The position numbers were made by a program, and so were the translations under genes. Of a stretch of 64,000 nt of DNA, positions 6,955 to 16,200 are shown piece by piece (the stretch's first letter is position 1; each line of letters begins with the position of its first letter). The notes beneath the pieces are model-generated. The model was given only the letters and a program-made list of their open reading frames with translations. It had not been told where the DNA came from and made no database searches. The stretch is from Parabacteroides sp. AM08-6 (GTDB lineage Bacteria > Bacteroidota > Bacteroidia > Bacteroidales > Tannerellaceae), in the NCBI RefSeq assembly GCF_003473295.1, contig NZ_QRMP01000004.1, positions 129,318 to 193,317 on the forward strand, written 5' to 3'.

Positions 6955-8811
6955 ATGGCAGAACAAACAAAAGTAACAACTCTGGAAAAGGTTGTCATCC
7001 GTTTCTCCGGTGATTCCGGTGATGGTATGCAGTTGACCGGAACAATCTTTTCAAATCTGTCGGCTATCTTCGGGAATGAAATTTCGACGTTTCCCGACTA
7101 TCCGGCAGAAGTACGTGCTCCTCAAGGAACACTTAGTGGTGTATCAGGTTTTCAGGTTCATCTGGGTTCTCGTAAGATTTTTACACCCGGTGACAAGGCT
7201 GACGTATTGGTAGCAATGAACCCGGCCGCATTGAAAGTAAATGTAAAACACCTGAAACCCAACGCAATTGTAGTTATCGATACTGATTCGTTCCAGAAAA
7301 GTGATTTGGATAAGGCCCTGTTTACAACAGACGACCCATTTAAAGAATTGGGACTGGGCAGTGTACAAGTTGTTGCCGCACCTATTTCAAGCATGGTAAA
7401 AGACGGGTTGACAGAGTTTGGACTGGACAATAAGTCAGCCCTGCGCTGCAAGAATATGTTTGCACTGGGTCTGGTTTGCTGGTTGTTTGAACGGCCTCTC
7501 GAAGAAGCCATGCACATGCTTCAGAATAAGTTTGCAAAAAAACCGGCTATCGCACAAGCTAATATCAAGGCGCTGACAGACGGATACAACTACGGGAACA
7601 ACATTCACGCTTCCGTTTCCACTTACCGCATTGAAAGCAAGAAAGCAGAACCGGGTTATTATACGGACGTAAACGGGAATAAGGCCACTTCATACGGCTT
7701 GATTGCTGCTGCTGAAAAAGCAGGCTTACAGTTATTCCTGGGCAGCTATCCTATCACTCCGGCTACAGATATTTTACATGAATTATCAAAACGCAAAGAT
7801 TTAGGTGTAATCACCGTTCAGGCGGAAGATGAAATAGCCGGTATTTGTACCTCTATCGGTGCAAGTTTTGCCGGTTGTCTAGCTGCCACTTCCACTTCCG
7901 GACCGGGTCTGGCCCTGAAAAGTGAAGCTATCGGCTTGGCTGTTATTGCAGAATTGCCACTGGTTATTATAGATGTACAGCGTGGTGGCCCCTCTACCGG
8001 TATGCCGACCAAAAGTGAACAAACCGACCTGATGCAGGCTCTTTACGGACGTAACGGAGAAAGCCCGCTGGTTGTGATTGCCGCTTCCACGCCGACCGAC
8101 TGTTTCGATGCTGCTTACTGGGCCGGCAAACTGTCTGTTGAGCACATGACTCCGGTCATCTTGCTGACAGATGCATTTATCGCAAACGGTTCGTCTGCTT
8201 GGAAATTGCCGGACTTAGACAAATATCCGGAAATCGTCCCCAATTACGTATCCAACTATCAAGATACTGAAAAGGTATGGAAAGCTTATCGTCGCGATAA
8301 AGAAAGCCTGGTTCGCTACTGGGCAATTCCCGGTACGGAAGGTTTCACCCACCGGTTGGGTGGTCTGGAAAAAGACTATGAGACAAGTGCAATTTCAACC
8401 GATCCGGTCAATCACCAGAAAATGGTTTCTACCCGTCAGGCCAAAATTGACAAAATCGCGGACTATATCCCTGAACTGGAAGTCATCGGAGACAAAGATG
8501 CCGACTTGCTGATTGTCGGATGGGGCGGTACTTACGGCCATCTTTACGAAGCAATGGAAACTATGCAGGAACAGGGAAAGAAAGTAGCTTTGGCTCATTT
8601 CAAGTTCATTAATCCGCTTCCGAAAAATACAGCCGAAGTGCTGGGTAAATATAAGAAAGTAGTCGTTGCCGAACAGAATAACGGTCAATTTGCAAACTAC
8701 CTGCGCGGTAAAGTGTCCGGATTCAATCCGTACCGTTTCAATCGAGTAAAGGGTCAACCTTTTGTTGTGGCAAGATTAGTTGAGGAATTCACTAAAATAA
8801 TGGAGGCTTAA
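6955..8811 (+). CDS. korA: 2-oxoacid:ferredoxin oxidoreductase, fused gamma-alpha subunit
   Basis: 618 residues. The N-terminal 200 residues are the gamma domain (FSGDSGDGMQLTG at 17-29). The alpha (PYR) domain follows from about residue 240, with GSYPITPATDI at about 263-273 and QAEDEIAGICTSIGASFAG. A C-terminal transketolase-like domain has VGWGGTYGHLYEA. This is the layout of the alpha subunit of 2-oxoglutarate (or a related 2-oxoacid) ferredoxin oxidoreductases. It forms a complex with the beta subunit encoded 2 bases downstream, decarboxylating the oxoacid with CoA and reducing ferredoxin. No iron-sulfur domain is fused. 2-oxoglutarate as substrate is the usual annotation, not proven here. 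Confidence 0.9.
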   Translation: MAEQTKVTTLEKVVIRFSGDSGDGMQLTGTIFSNLSAIFGNEISTFPDYPAEVRAPQGTLSGVSGFQVHLGSRKIFTPGDKADVLVAMNPAALKVNVKHLKPNAIVVIDTDSFQKSDLDKALFTTDDPFKELGLGSVQVVAAPISSMVKDGLTEFGLDNKSALRCKNMFALGLVCWLFERPLEEAMHMLQNKFAKKPAIAQANIKALTDGYNYGNNIHASVSTYRIESKKAEPGYYTDVNGNKATSYGLIAAAEKAGLQLFLGSYPITPATDILHELSKRKDLGVITVQAEDEIAGICTSIGASFAGCLAATSTSGPGLALKSEAIGLAVIAELPLVIIDVQRGGPSTGMPTKSEQTDLMQALYGRNGESPLVVIAASTPTDCFDAAYWAGKLSVEHMTPVILLTDAFIANGSSAWKLPDLDKYPEIVPNYVSNYQDTEKVWKAYRRDKESLVRYWAIPGTEGFTHRLGGLEKDYETSAISTDPVNHQKMVSTRQAKIDKIADYIPELEVIGDKDADLLIVGWGGTYGHLYEAMETMQEQGKKVALAHFKFINPLPKNTAEVLGKYKKVVVAEQNNGQFANYLRGKVSGFNPYRFNRVKGQPFVVARLVEEFTKIMEA

Positions 8812-8813
8812 AA

Positions 8814-9830
8814 ATGGCAACTGAAGAAATAAAATTTCAACCGAAAGATTATAAAAGCGATCAATATGTACGTTGGTGTCCGGGATGTGGAGACCATGCC
8901 GTTTTGAACTGTTTACATAAAGCAATGGCCGAAGTAGGGGTGGCTCCTCATGACATGGCCGTGATTTCCGGTATCGGGTGTTCTTCCCGTTTACCTTATT
9001 ATATGAATACGTACGGTTTCCATACTATTCACGGACGTGGTGCTGCTATCGCCACAGGAGTGAAAACTGCCCGTCCCGACCTGAGTGTATGGCTGATTAC
9101 CGGTGACGGTGACTGTCTGGCAATTGGCGGTAACCATTTCATCCATGCTGTTCGCCGCAACATAGACCTGAATATCGTACTGTTCAACAATAAGATTTAT
9201 GGTCTGACAAAAGGTCAATATTCACCGACATCCGACCGTGGATTCGTCTCTAAAAGTTCACCTTACGGAACCGTGGAAGACCCGTTCATTCCGGCAGAAT
9301 TAACTTTAGGCTCACGCGGTAATTTCTTTGCCCGTGCCATTGATGTGGATTTGAAGAATACAACTGAAATATTGACTGCTTCGGCCCGCCATAAAGGGGC
9401 GTCTGTAACGGAAGTATTAGTAAACTGTGTTATCTTCAACGATGGGATTCACAAAAAAATCGTGGACAAGGAGTTCCGTGCCGACAAAACCATCTTCCTC
9501 CGTCATGGAGAAAAAATGCTATTCGGTAAAAACAACGAAAAAGGCATCGTTTTGGAAGGGCTGAAACTGAAAGCCGTAACAATCGGAGAAGACGGTTACA
9601 CGCTGGATGACATACTTGTACACGACGCCCACGAGAAAGACAATACGCTGCATATGATGCTTGCCATGATGGGCGAAGATATGCCGGTAGCCTTAGGAAT
9701 CATCCGCGATGTGGAAGGAGTAACCTATGATGAGGCAGTCCACCAGCAGATTGAAGAGGTTCAGGCGAAAAACCCGACCCGCAAACTGAAAGACCTACTG
9801 ATGCAAGGGGAAATCTGGGAGGTAAAGTAA
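8814..9830 (+). CDS. korB: 2-oxoacid:ferredoxin oxidoreductase, beta subunit
   Basis: 338 residues. It binds thiamine diphosphate and probably one 4Fe-4S cluster: WCPGCGDH (Cys22, Cys25) lies at the N terminus, GIGCSSRLPYY supplies a further cysteine, and the TPP motif is GDGDCLAIGGNHF followed by NNKIYGLTKGQ. Together with korA it makes the complete heterodimer for 2-oxoacid oxidation in anaerobic metabolism. The 2-base gap from korA and the strong hairpin terminator after it show a two-gene operon. Confidence 0.92.
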   Translation: MATEEIKFQPKDYKSDQYVRWCPGCGDHAVLNCLHKAMAEVGVAPHDMAVISGIGCSSRLPYYMNTYGFHTIHGRGAAIATGVKTARPDLSVWLITGDGDCLAIGGNHFIHAVRRNIDLNIVLFNNKIYGLTKGQYSPTSDRGFVSKSSPYGTVEDPFIPAELTLGSRGNFFARAIDVDLKNTTEILTASARHKGASVTEVLVNCVIFNDGIHKKIVDKEFRADKTIFLRHGEKMLFGKNNEKGIVLEGLKLKAVTIGEDGYTLDDILVHDAHEKDNTLHMMLAMMGEDMPVALGIIRDVEGVTYDEAVHQQIEEVQAKNPTRKLKDLLMQGEIWEVK

Positions 9831-9855
9831 CCCCCTGTCAGGATATGATATATGG

Positions 9856-9899
9856 AGCTGCAAACGGCGGAAAATAATCCGGCTGTTTGCAGCTTTTTT
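9856..9899 (+). terminator. Rho-independent terminator after korAB
   Basis: AGCTGCAAAC (9856-9865) pairs perfectly with GTTTGCAGCT (9885-9894) around a 19-base loop and is followed by a run of T. It closes the korAB operon. Confidence 0.8.
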
Positions 9900-9911
9900 G
9901 TATAAAATACA

Positions 9912-9919
9912 TATCTTTG
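9912..9919 (+). promoter_or_regulatory. -7 promoter box of the MNT/HepT pair
   Basis: TATCTTTG matches TAnnTTTG. It ends 18 bases before the ATG at 9937, which decides between this start and an upstream in-frame codon at 9898 that would lie inside the promoter. Confidence 0.6.
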
Positions 9920-9936
9920 TGAAACAAAAGGATATA

Positions 9937-10233
9937 ATGATGAAAACGACAGCTGAAATCATTGAAATATTGCGTGACTATAAAGCTCGTTCCGCAGAGA
10001 AGTACGGAATAGAGACGCTTGGCCTTTTTGGCAGTGTTGCTCGTGGTGAACAGAATGAGCAAAGCGATATCGATGTGTTTGTAAAGTTGCATCGAACCAG
10101 CTATTATACATTATTGGACATAAAAGAAGATTTGGAGCAATTGTTTAAAAGAAAAGTCGATTTAATAACGCTGCATGGAACAATGCGTGCTTTGTTTCGG
10201 CATAATATAGAGCAAGATGCAATCTATTTCTAA
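9937..10233 (+). CDS. MNT-type nucleotidyltransferase (antitoxin of a MNT/HepT pair)
   Basis: 98 residues (97 if the second of two adjacent ATGs is used). The minimal nucleotidyltransferase motif is complete: GSVARGE followed by SDIDVFV, that is GSX10DXD. Proteins of this type (MntA) counter HepT RNases, in studied cases by transferring AMP to the toxin. The start codon of the HepT reading frame lies 17 bases inside this gene's end, the usual arrangement. The partner toxin gene carries a nonsense codon, so this antitoxin may now be without a target here. Confidence 0.85.
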   Translation: MMKTTAEIIEILRDYKARSAEKYGIETLGLFGSVARGEQNEQSDIDVFVKLHRTSYYTLLDIKEDLEQLFKRKVDLITLHGTMRALFRHNIEQDAIYF

Positions 10234-10630
10234 AAGTCGCATACTTGATAAATTACTCTTTGTTATTCAAAGAGTCGAATTGACGATAGAACGGACAATG
10301 ACCGTTAATGACTTGGGAAATCTCTTGCTTTCCCCTGACGGCGTGGATTTGTTTGATGCAACCTGCATGAGAGTACAAACAATTGGTGAGACTCTAAAAC
10401 AAATAGATGTTGAAACAAAAAATAGACTATTGATATATTACACAGACATTCCTTAGCGTAAAGTTTTTGCAATGCGCAATCTGATTTCCCATGAGTATTT
10501 GCTCCTTGATCCGGAAATAATTACGGATATAGTCAAACATAATCTATCCCCTTTATTAACTGTGTTGTATCGTATTGCTGACAATCTAAATGCAGGTAAA
10601 CATGATGCTATTTTCCAAGAAAACACCTGA
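10217..10630 (+). pseudogene. HepT-like RNase toxin gene interrupted by an amber codon
   Basis: The frame starting at 10217 encodes a HepT/DUF86 helical protein (ILDKLLFVIQRVE, then MRVQTIGETLKQI) and meets TAG at codon 80 (10454-10456). Translation resumed in the same frame gives RKVFAMRNLISHEY and continues to TGA at 10628-10630, 137 codons in all, the normal family length. The part after the stop contains the catalytic RX4HXY motif (RNLISHEY). Family members usually read I-P-W-R at this place, so a TGG to TAG change (Trp to stop) explains the break with one base. The truncated 79-residue product would lack the active site. It could also be a sequencing error. Confidence 0.8.
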
Positions 10631-10740
10631 TTTGTAAACTATAGATTGCAAAATGACGGGGTTTAATGTTAACAGCATGGAAAAGTGTAATTATTACTGA
10701 AAAATTTCCTTAATTCGAATTGTGCTATGAAAATTTATAT

Positions 10741-10748
10741 TACTTTTG
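10741..10748 (+). promoter_or_regulatory. -7 promoter box of pckA
   Basis: TACTTTTG matches TAnnTTTG. It lies 117 bases upstream of the pckA ATG, giving a long 5' untranslated leader. Confidence 0.6.
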
Positions 10749-10758
10749 TACCCGGTTA

Positions 10759-10804
10759 ACAAGGTAAGGTAACAGCAAGTATATAAAAAAACAAATTACC
10801 TTGT
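10759..10804 (+). promoter_or_regulatory. Hairpin in the pckA 5' leader
   Basis: ACAAGGTAA (10759-10767) pairs perfectly with TTACCTTGT (10796-10804) near the predicted transcript start. AAGGTAA occurs twice on the left side (also 10766-10772), so two alternative pairings with the right arm are possible. No known riboswitch is recognised. It may stabilise the mRNA or be an operator. Confidence 0.4.
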
Positions 10805-10865
10805 GGTTTTATATAGAAGAGAGAGAAAAAGTTATATAAAGTCAATCAATTAAATTAATTACAAG

Positions 10866-12473
10866 ATGGCTACATTAGATTTAAGCAAGTACGGAATTAA
10901 AGACGTAAAAGAAATCGTTCACAATCCGTCTTATGATGTTCTGTTCGCAGAAGAAACAAAACCAGGTTTGGAAGGCTTTGAAAAAGGTCAGGTAACTGAA
11001 CTGGGTGCTGTAAACGTAATGACAGGTGTTTATACAGGTCGTTCTCCTAAAGATAAATTTTTCGTAAAGAACGAAGCTAGCGAAGATTCAGTATGGTGGA
11101 CTTCTGAAGAATATAAAAATGACAATAAACCTTGTACTGAAGAAGCTTGGGCTGATTTGAAAGCTAAAGCAGTAAAAGAATTGTCAGGCAAACGTTTGTT
11201 TGTTGTCGATACTTTCTGTGGTGCTAACGAAGCTACTCGTCTGAAAGTACGTTTCATCATGGAAGTAGCATGGCAAGCACACTTCGTAACGAATATGTTT
11301 ATTCGTCCGACAGCTGAAGAACTAGCAAACTACGGAGAACCTGATTTCGTTTCTTTCAACGCTGCTAAGGCAAAAGTCGACAACTATAAAGAACTGGGCC
11401 TGAACTCTGAAACTGCCACAGTATTCAACCTGAAGACTAAAGAACAGGTTATCCTGAACACTTGGTACGGTGGTGAAATGAAAAAAGGTATTTTCTCTAT
11501 CATGAACTACCTGAACCCGCTTCGCGGTATCGCTTCTATGCACTGTTCTGCCAACACAAACATGGAAGGTACAAGCTCTGCTATCTTCTTCGGTTTGTCC
11601 GGTACAGGTAAGACTACTTTGTCTACAGACCCGAAACGTAAGTTGATCGGTGATGACGAACACGGATGGGATGACGAAGGTGTATTCAACTACGAAGGTG
11701 GTTGCTACGCTAAAGTTATCAACTTGGATAAAGAAAGCGAACCGGATATCTACGCTGCTATCAAACGTGATGCTCTTTTGGAAAATGTAACAGTTGCTGC
11801 TGACGGCAAAATCGACTTCGCAGACAAGAGCGTAACAGAAAACACGCGTGTTTCTTATCCTATCTATCACATTGAAAATATCGTTAAACCGATTTCCAAG
11901 GGTCCGCACGCACAACAGGTTATCTTCCTGTCTGCCGATGCATTTGGCGTATTGCCTCCGGTATCTATCCTGAACGCAGAACAGGCTCAATACTACTTCT
12001 TGTCCGGTTTCACAGCTAAATTGGCTGGTACAGAACGCGGTATTACTGAACCGACTCCTACATTCTCAGCTTGTTTCGGTGCTGCTTTCTTGTCATTGCA
12101 CCCGACAAAATATGCTGAAGAACTGGTTAAGAAGATGGAAAAGACCGGTGCTAAGGCTTATTTGGTTAACACTGGTTGGAATGGTTCTGGCAAACGTATC
12201 TCTATCCGCGATACCCGTGGTATCATCGATGCTATCCTGGACGGTTCTATCGACAAAGCTCCGACAAAAGTTATCCCGTACTTCGATTTCGTTGTACCGA
12301 CAGAATTGCCGGGTGTTGATCCGAAAATCCTTGATCCGCGTGATACTTATGCTGACGCTGCTCAATGGGACGAAAAAGCTAAAGATTTGGCTGGCCGTTT
12401 CATCAAGAACTTTGCTAAGTTCACTGGTAACGAAGCTGGTAAGAAGCTGGTTGTTGCAGGTCCGAAATTGTAA
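10866..12473 (+). CDS. pckA: Phosphoenolpyruvate carboxykinase (ATP)
   Basis: 535 residues, full length. It interconverts oxaloacetate and PEP using ATP/ADP; in anaerobic Bacteroidota it usually fixes CO2 towards succinate and propionate. Visible motifs are the substrate Arg region TGRSPKDKF (57-65), the nucleotide P-loop GLSGTGKTT (243-251), metal-binding [19 protein letters not shown], and the adenine-side TRVSYPI region. It has its own promoter with a long structured leader and a strong terminator, so it is monocistronic. The assignment is secure. Confidence 0.97.
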   Translation: MATLDLSKYGIKDVKEIVHNPSYDVLFAEETKPGLEGFEKGQVTELGAVNVMTGVYTGRSPKDKFFVKNEASEDSVWWTSEEYKNDNKPCTEEAWADLKAKAVKELSGKRLFVVDTFCGANEATRLKVRFIMEVAWQAHFVTNMFIRPTAEELANYGEPDFVSFNAAKAKVDNYKELGLNSETATVFNLKTKEQVILNTWYGGEMKKGIFSIMNYLNPLRGIASMHCSANTNMEGTSSAIFFGLSGTGKTTLSTDPKRKLIGDDEHGWDDEGVFNYEGGCYAKVINLDKESEPDIYAAIKRDALLENVTVAADGKIDFADKSVTENTRVSYPIYHIENIVKPISKGPHAQQVIFLSADAFGVLPPVSILNAEQAQYYFLSGFTAKLAGTERGITEPTPTFSACFGAAFLSLHPTKYAEELVKKMEKTGAKAYLVNTGWNGSGKRISIRDTRGIIDAILDGSIDKAPTKVIPYFDFVVPTELPGVDPKILDPRDTYADAAQWDEKAKDLAGRFIKNFAKFTGNEAGKKLVVAGPKL

Positions 12474-12491
12474 TCAATACATCATTTATAG

Positions 12492-12523
12492 AAAGTGCAG
12501 AGCGAAAGCCCTGCACTTTTTTT
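12492..12523 (+). terminator. Rho-independent terminator after pckA
   Basis: AAAGTGCAG (12492-12500) pairs with CTGCACTTT (12511-12519) around a 10-base loop, followed by T residues. Confidence 0.85.
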
Positions 12524-12620
12524 GTATATATACATTAATTTTAGCACAATTGTTAGGATGTTTTAAAATCTATTCCTATCTTTACCCCAAATTATCTTTT
12601 AATGTGGGATGTAAGGTATA

Positions 12621-13730
12621 ATGATTAAACGTTTATTACTGATCTGTGGGATTATAGTGTCTTTGTCGTCGTGTGGCGGAGATATTGCATACCGGATAGA
12701 AGGCAAACTGAAAAATCTGGAGGATCAGACTATATATGCAGTTTTTGAAAACGATGAAATAAAAATCGTCGATACAATTACCTGTGAAAAACCCGGGCAG
12801 TTCCTTATCGAACGTAGGCTTGGGGATTTCAAAGATGCAACGCTATTTTTTGAAAACAAAGAACGCTGGGTCAATGTATTTTTGGAAAAAGGCAAAAAGA
12901 TTACAATCAGCGGAGACGTAACCTATCCGGCTCTTTTGCAAGTGAAAGGAGGGAAAATTAACGATCGGCTTACCGCAATCAAGAAAGAGTTAGCTCCTTT
13001 ATTGAAAGAACAGGCAGATTTGATAAGCATTCTGAGAAAAGAACATAAAGACAAACAAAATCAAACAATTGAAGACACGGATGTAGCATCCCGTTTGGCA
13101 AATGTCAATCATTTGGTGAGCGAAGAGGTCGCAGTATTGATTAAAAAATATCCGGAAGAGGAAGCTTCAGCTGTGCTGATAGAACGTTATTTTGCAAATC
13201 CTGATGACACCCGTAAAATGGATGAACTACTGGCTGTTTTGAGTCCAAAACTGAAAGACTCTTATCTGGTACGTAATCTGGAAGAATACAGTGCCAGAGC
13301 TAAACAGACGGCTTTAGGGGCCGAAGCTCCCAATTTTAATGTTAGGAATGTATACGGGGAACCGGTTAGCTTAGACTCTTTTCCTAAAAAATATTTACTG
13401 CTCACTTTCACTGCACCATGGTGTGATATGTGCCAGACGGAAAATTTATATCTGGACGAAATTGCAACCAAATATCCAAAAGATAAACTGGACATGCTTT
13501 TAATCAGTTTGGATGACAACACTGTCGGAGTTCGTAAAATACTGGAAAAAGACAGCATTAACTGGAATCTGGTAGCAGACTCAGCCGGGCAGTCTACATC
13601 GCTGCTTAACTTATATAATGTAAGTGCTTTACCCCGCTGTTTCCTGATTGATGAAAAAGGAATAATCATCCTGAAAACAGATAACGGTATCGAAATAAAA
13701 CAAACACTGGAAAATCTTTTAGAAGACTGA
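12621..13730 (+). CDS. Thioredoxin-like lipoprotein (DUF4369-type N-domain + TlpA/AhpC-TSA domain)
   Basis: 369 residues. A lipoprotein signal (LSSCGG, Cys18) exports it to the periplasmic side. The N-terminal 100 residues follow the DUF4369 pattern (YRIEGKLKNLEDQTIYAVFEND). A helical linker leads to a redoxin domain from about residue 230 (GAEAPNFNVRNVYGEPVSL) with the redox motif APWCDMC (265-271) and the cis-Pro in SALPRCFLID. Proteins of this kind act in periplasmic thiol redox or cytochrome maturation; the partner is unknown. It stands alone between pckA and the YifB gene. Confidence 0.82.
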   Translation: MIKRLLLICGIIVSLSSCGGDIAYRIEGKLKNLEDQTIYAVFENDEIKIVDTITCEKPGQFLIERRLGDFKDATLFFENKERWVNVFLEKGKKITISGDVTYPALLQVKGGKINDRLTAIKKELAPLLKEQADLISILRKEHKDKQNQTIEDTDVASRLANVNHLVSEEVAVLIKKYPEEEASAVLIERYFANPDDTRKMDELLAVLSPKLKDSYLVRNLEEYSARAKQTALGAEAPNFNVRNVYGEPVSLDSFPKKYLLLTFTAPWCDMCQTENLYLDEIATKYPKDKLDMLLISLDDNTVGVRKILEKDSINWNLVADSAGQSTSLLNLYNVSALPRCFLIDEKGIIILKTDNGIEIKQTLENLLED

Positions 13731-13790
13731 AGATAGAAAATCAGCTATGAATGAATAAATAAACATATAAATCGACTAAAAAACTTAACT

Positions 13791-15329
13791 ATGCTTGTAA
13801 AATCTTATGCTGCCGCTGTGCAAGGCATTACTGCAACGATTGTAACAATTGAAGTGAATTGTACCAAAGGTATTCAATTTTTTTTAGTAGGCTTGCCTGA
13901 TAATGCTGTACGCGAAAGCCACGAACGCATTGTTTCCGCTCTTCAGGTATCCGGTTATAAATTTCCACGCAATCGTATTATCATTAATATGGCCCCCGCA
14001 GATATCCGGAAAGAAGGCTCTTCATACGACCTCCCTATGGCCATCGGGATACTGGCGGCAGCTGAAGAACTGGATGCATCAAGGCTAAGTCAATTTATAA
14101 TGATGGGAGAACTGTCGCTCGATGGAAGTCTGAAACCGGTTAAAGGAGCACTCCCTATCGCCATACAAGCACGGGAAGAAGGATTTAAAGGACTTATCGT
14201 ACCTCAACAGAATGCTAAGGAAGCAGCTGTTGTCAATAATCTGGAGGTATACGGAGTCGCTAATATAAAGGAAGTGATTGAATTTATTAGCGGAAAACGG
14301 AATTTACAACCGACAGTCGTGAATACTCAAGAAGAGTTTTATTCCCGTCAACATTTATTTGAAGCTGACTTCTCAGACGTTCGCGGACAAGAGAATGTAA
14401 AACGAGCGATGGAGGTTGCTGCAGCCGGTAGCCACAACCTTATATTAATAGGTCCTCCCGGAAGCGGAAAATCGATGCTTGCCAAACGCCTCCCATCCAT
14501 CCTGCCCCCCTTTACTTTACAAGAGTCGCTCGAAACAACCAAAATCCATTCCGTCGCCGGAAAGATTGGTATTGATACATCTTTAGTAATTCAACGGCCT
14601 TTCCGTTCCCCACATCACACCATATCGAATGTGGCCATGGTAGGTGGCGGAACTTTTCCACAACCGGGTGAAATAAGCTTGGCTCACAATGGAGTCCTTT
14701 TTCTGGATGAATTGCCGGAATTCAACCGGAATGTATTGGAAGTAATGCGCCAACCTTTAGAAGATAGAATAATTACGATATCACGTGCTCGTTTTTCGGT
14801 AGATTATCCGGCCAACTTTATGTTGGTTGCTTCTATGAACCCCTGTCCATGCGGCTATTATAATCATCCCGAACGTCCTTGTCTTTGTACGCCGGGAGCC
14901 GTTCAAAAATATATGAACCGCGTATCCGGACCGTTATTGGACCGTATCGATATACAAATCGAGGTAATACCTGTTCCTTTCGAAAAGATTTCCAATCAAG
15001 AACCCTCAGAGTCCAGTGCCTCTATCCGTGAACGTGTAGTAAAAGCTCGCACGATACAACAGAAGCGTTTTGCAGCCTACGAAGGTATCTACAGTAATTC
15101 CCAAATGAGTACTAAATTACTGCACAAATTTGCAGTCCCCGATACAGCTGGTCTTGCCCTCCTGAAAACAGCCATGCAACGACTGAGCTTATCGGCCCGT
15201 GCTTATGACCGTATCCTTAAAGTTGCTCGCACCATTGCTGATTTGGATGCCTCTCCTAATATTGAAGCTAAACATCTGGCCGAAGCAATTAATTATAGGA
15301 ATCTGGATAGGGAAAACTGGGGGATATAA
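13791..15329 (+). CDS. YifB/ComM family Mg-chelatase-like AAA ATPase
   Basis: 512 residues, full length. The N-terminal Lon-protease-like domain (GLPDNAVRESHERI, and LSLDGSLKPVKGALP) is followed by a Mg-chelatase AAA domain with Walker A GPPGSGKS (221-228), Walker B FLDELPEF, the sensor region ASMNPCPCGYY and a cysteine-containing loop typical of the family. The C terminus holds the helical chelatase domain (LSARAYDRILKVARTIADL). Homologous ComM is a hexameric branch-migration helicase in natural transformation; in Bacteroidota the role is less clear. Confidence 0.9.
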   Translation: MLVKSYAAAVQGITATIVTIEVNCTKGIQFFLVGLPDNAVRESHERIVSALQVSGYKFPRNRIIINMAPADIRKEGSSYDLPMAIGILAAAEELDASRLSQFIMMGELSLDGSLKPVKGALPIAIQAREEGFKGLIVPQQNAKEAAVVNNLEVYGVANIKEVIEFISGKRNLQPTVVNTQEEFYSRQHLFEADFSDVRGQENVKRAMEVAAAGSHNLILIGPPGSGKSMLAKRLPSILPPFTLQESLETTKIHSVAGKIGIDTSLVIQRPFRSPHHTISNVAMVGGGTFPQPGEISLAHNGVLFLDELPEFNRNVLEVMRQPLEDRIITISRARFSVDYPANFMLVASMNPCPCGYYNHPERPCLCTPGAVQKYMNRVSGPLLDRIDIQIEVIPVPFEKISNQEPSESSASIRERVVKARTIQQKRFAAYEGIYSNSQMSTKLLHKFAVPDTAGLALLKTAMQRLSLSARAYDRILKVARTIADLDASPNIEAKHLAEAINYRNLDRENWGI

Positions 15330-15402
15330 CATCGTCTACAAACAACGGATAAGCCTTATGCTATTAATCATCAAAAAATTAAAGACCGAAGAAACTCAGA
15401 GA

Positions 15403-16200
15403 TTAAAAACTCAACGAGAAGTAAACTCCTCCCCCTTGTTGATTGAAAGTAGGAGCAACCATCAGGCGATAATTGTCTCCCTGATTGCTTCCCCCATTAA
15501 CTTTCCTATTATTTCTCCTATTAATTTTCTGCGCAATAGCATTACGTATCGGAAAATAAGCCAGATAAGATAATTCGGCAGAAAGAATACCGAACCCCGC
15601 TCCAGCCACAACATCCGCTACCCAATGTCGATTATTATAGACCCTCGAACCCGCAACAAACAAAGCCAGTGCATAACCGGAATAAGCCAGTACCGGGCTA
15701 CTGTCCTTAAACTCTTTATAGGCAATATGCGCTCCCAAAAAAGCATTTGAAGTATGCCCGGAAGGAAATGAATGGCGCCCTCCATCCGGACGAGGCTCAT
15801 CCACAGCATACTTCACGGCACGCGTCATACCAGCATTGAAAACTTCGGCCAACGCAACCAGACAAAGTTGATCCGCCCAATTATGCTTCTCCTTCCCCAT
15901 CAGGTCACAGACGAAGACCCAACCCAGCATTCCCCATTCCATATAATTGTCGACATGGATTTTCTTAACCGACTCTTTCCGGTTGAGGAGATGGAAATCA
16001 TTCAAGCCGTCAACTGCTGTTCCTACAGTCCCCACAGCAATCAGCGAAGCCGGCAATATCAGACTTGTCGGTTTAAACCGATAGGGAACAATAGGCATCT
16101 TTTGCCGCAAAGTATCAGATACAACTATCGTTTCTTGTGCCCGTAAGGGAAAAGTCGTTAATTGCAGGATAGCAAGCAGGATATAAATCAAATATTTCAT
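15403..16200 (-). CDS. Exported PAP2-family phosphatase
   Basis: 265 residues with an N-terminal signal peptide (cleavage likely near LRAQ, residue 21). All three PAP2 motifs are present: KX6RP (K130-P138), PSGHT (146-150) and SRX5HX3D (185-196). The family dephosphorylates lipid phosphates such as undecaprenyl pyrophosphate, phosphatidic acid or lipid A; the substrate here is unknown. The ATG overlaps the stop of the upstream glycosidase gene (ATGA), so it is the last gene of a minus-strand operon with two glycosidases. Confidence 0.85.
   Translation of the reverse strand: MKYLIYILLAILQLTTFPLRAQETIVVSDTLRQKMPIVPYRFKPTSLILPASLIAVGTVGTAVDGLNDFHLLNRKESVKKIHVDNYMEWGMLGWVFVCDLMGKEKHNWADQLCLVALAEVFNAGMTRAVKYAVDEPRPDGGRHSFPSGHTSNAFLGAHIAYKEFKDSSPVLAYSGYALALFVAGSRVYNNRHWVADVVAGAGFGILSAELSYLAYFPIRNAIAQKINRRNNRKVNGGSNQGDNYRLMVAPTFNQQGGGVYFSLSF

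Noticed and set aside
11322..11990. 222-codon open frame on the minus strand and a 180-codon plus frame at 12079-12621
   Set aside because: Both lie over pckA, whose motifs are complete; the extra frames show no protein-like features.
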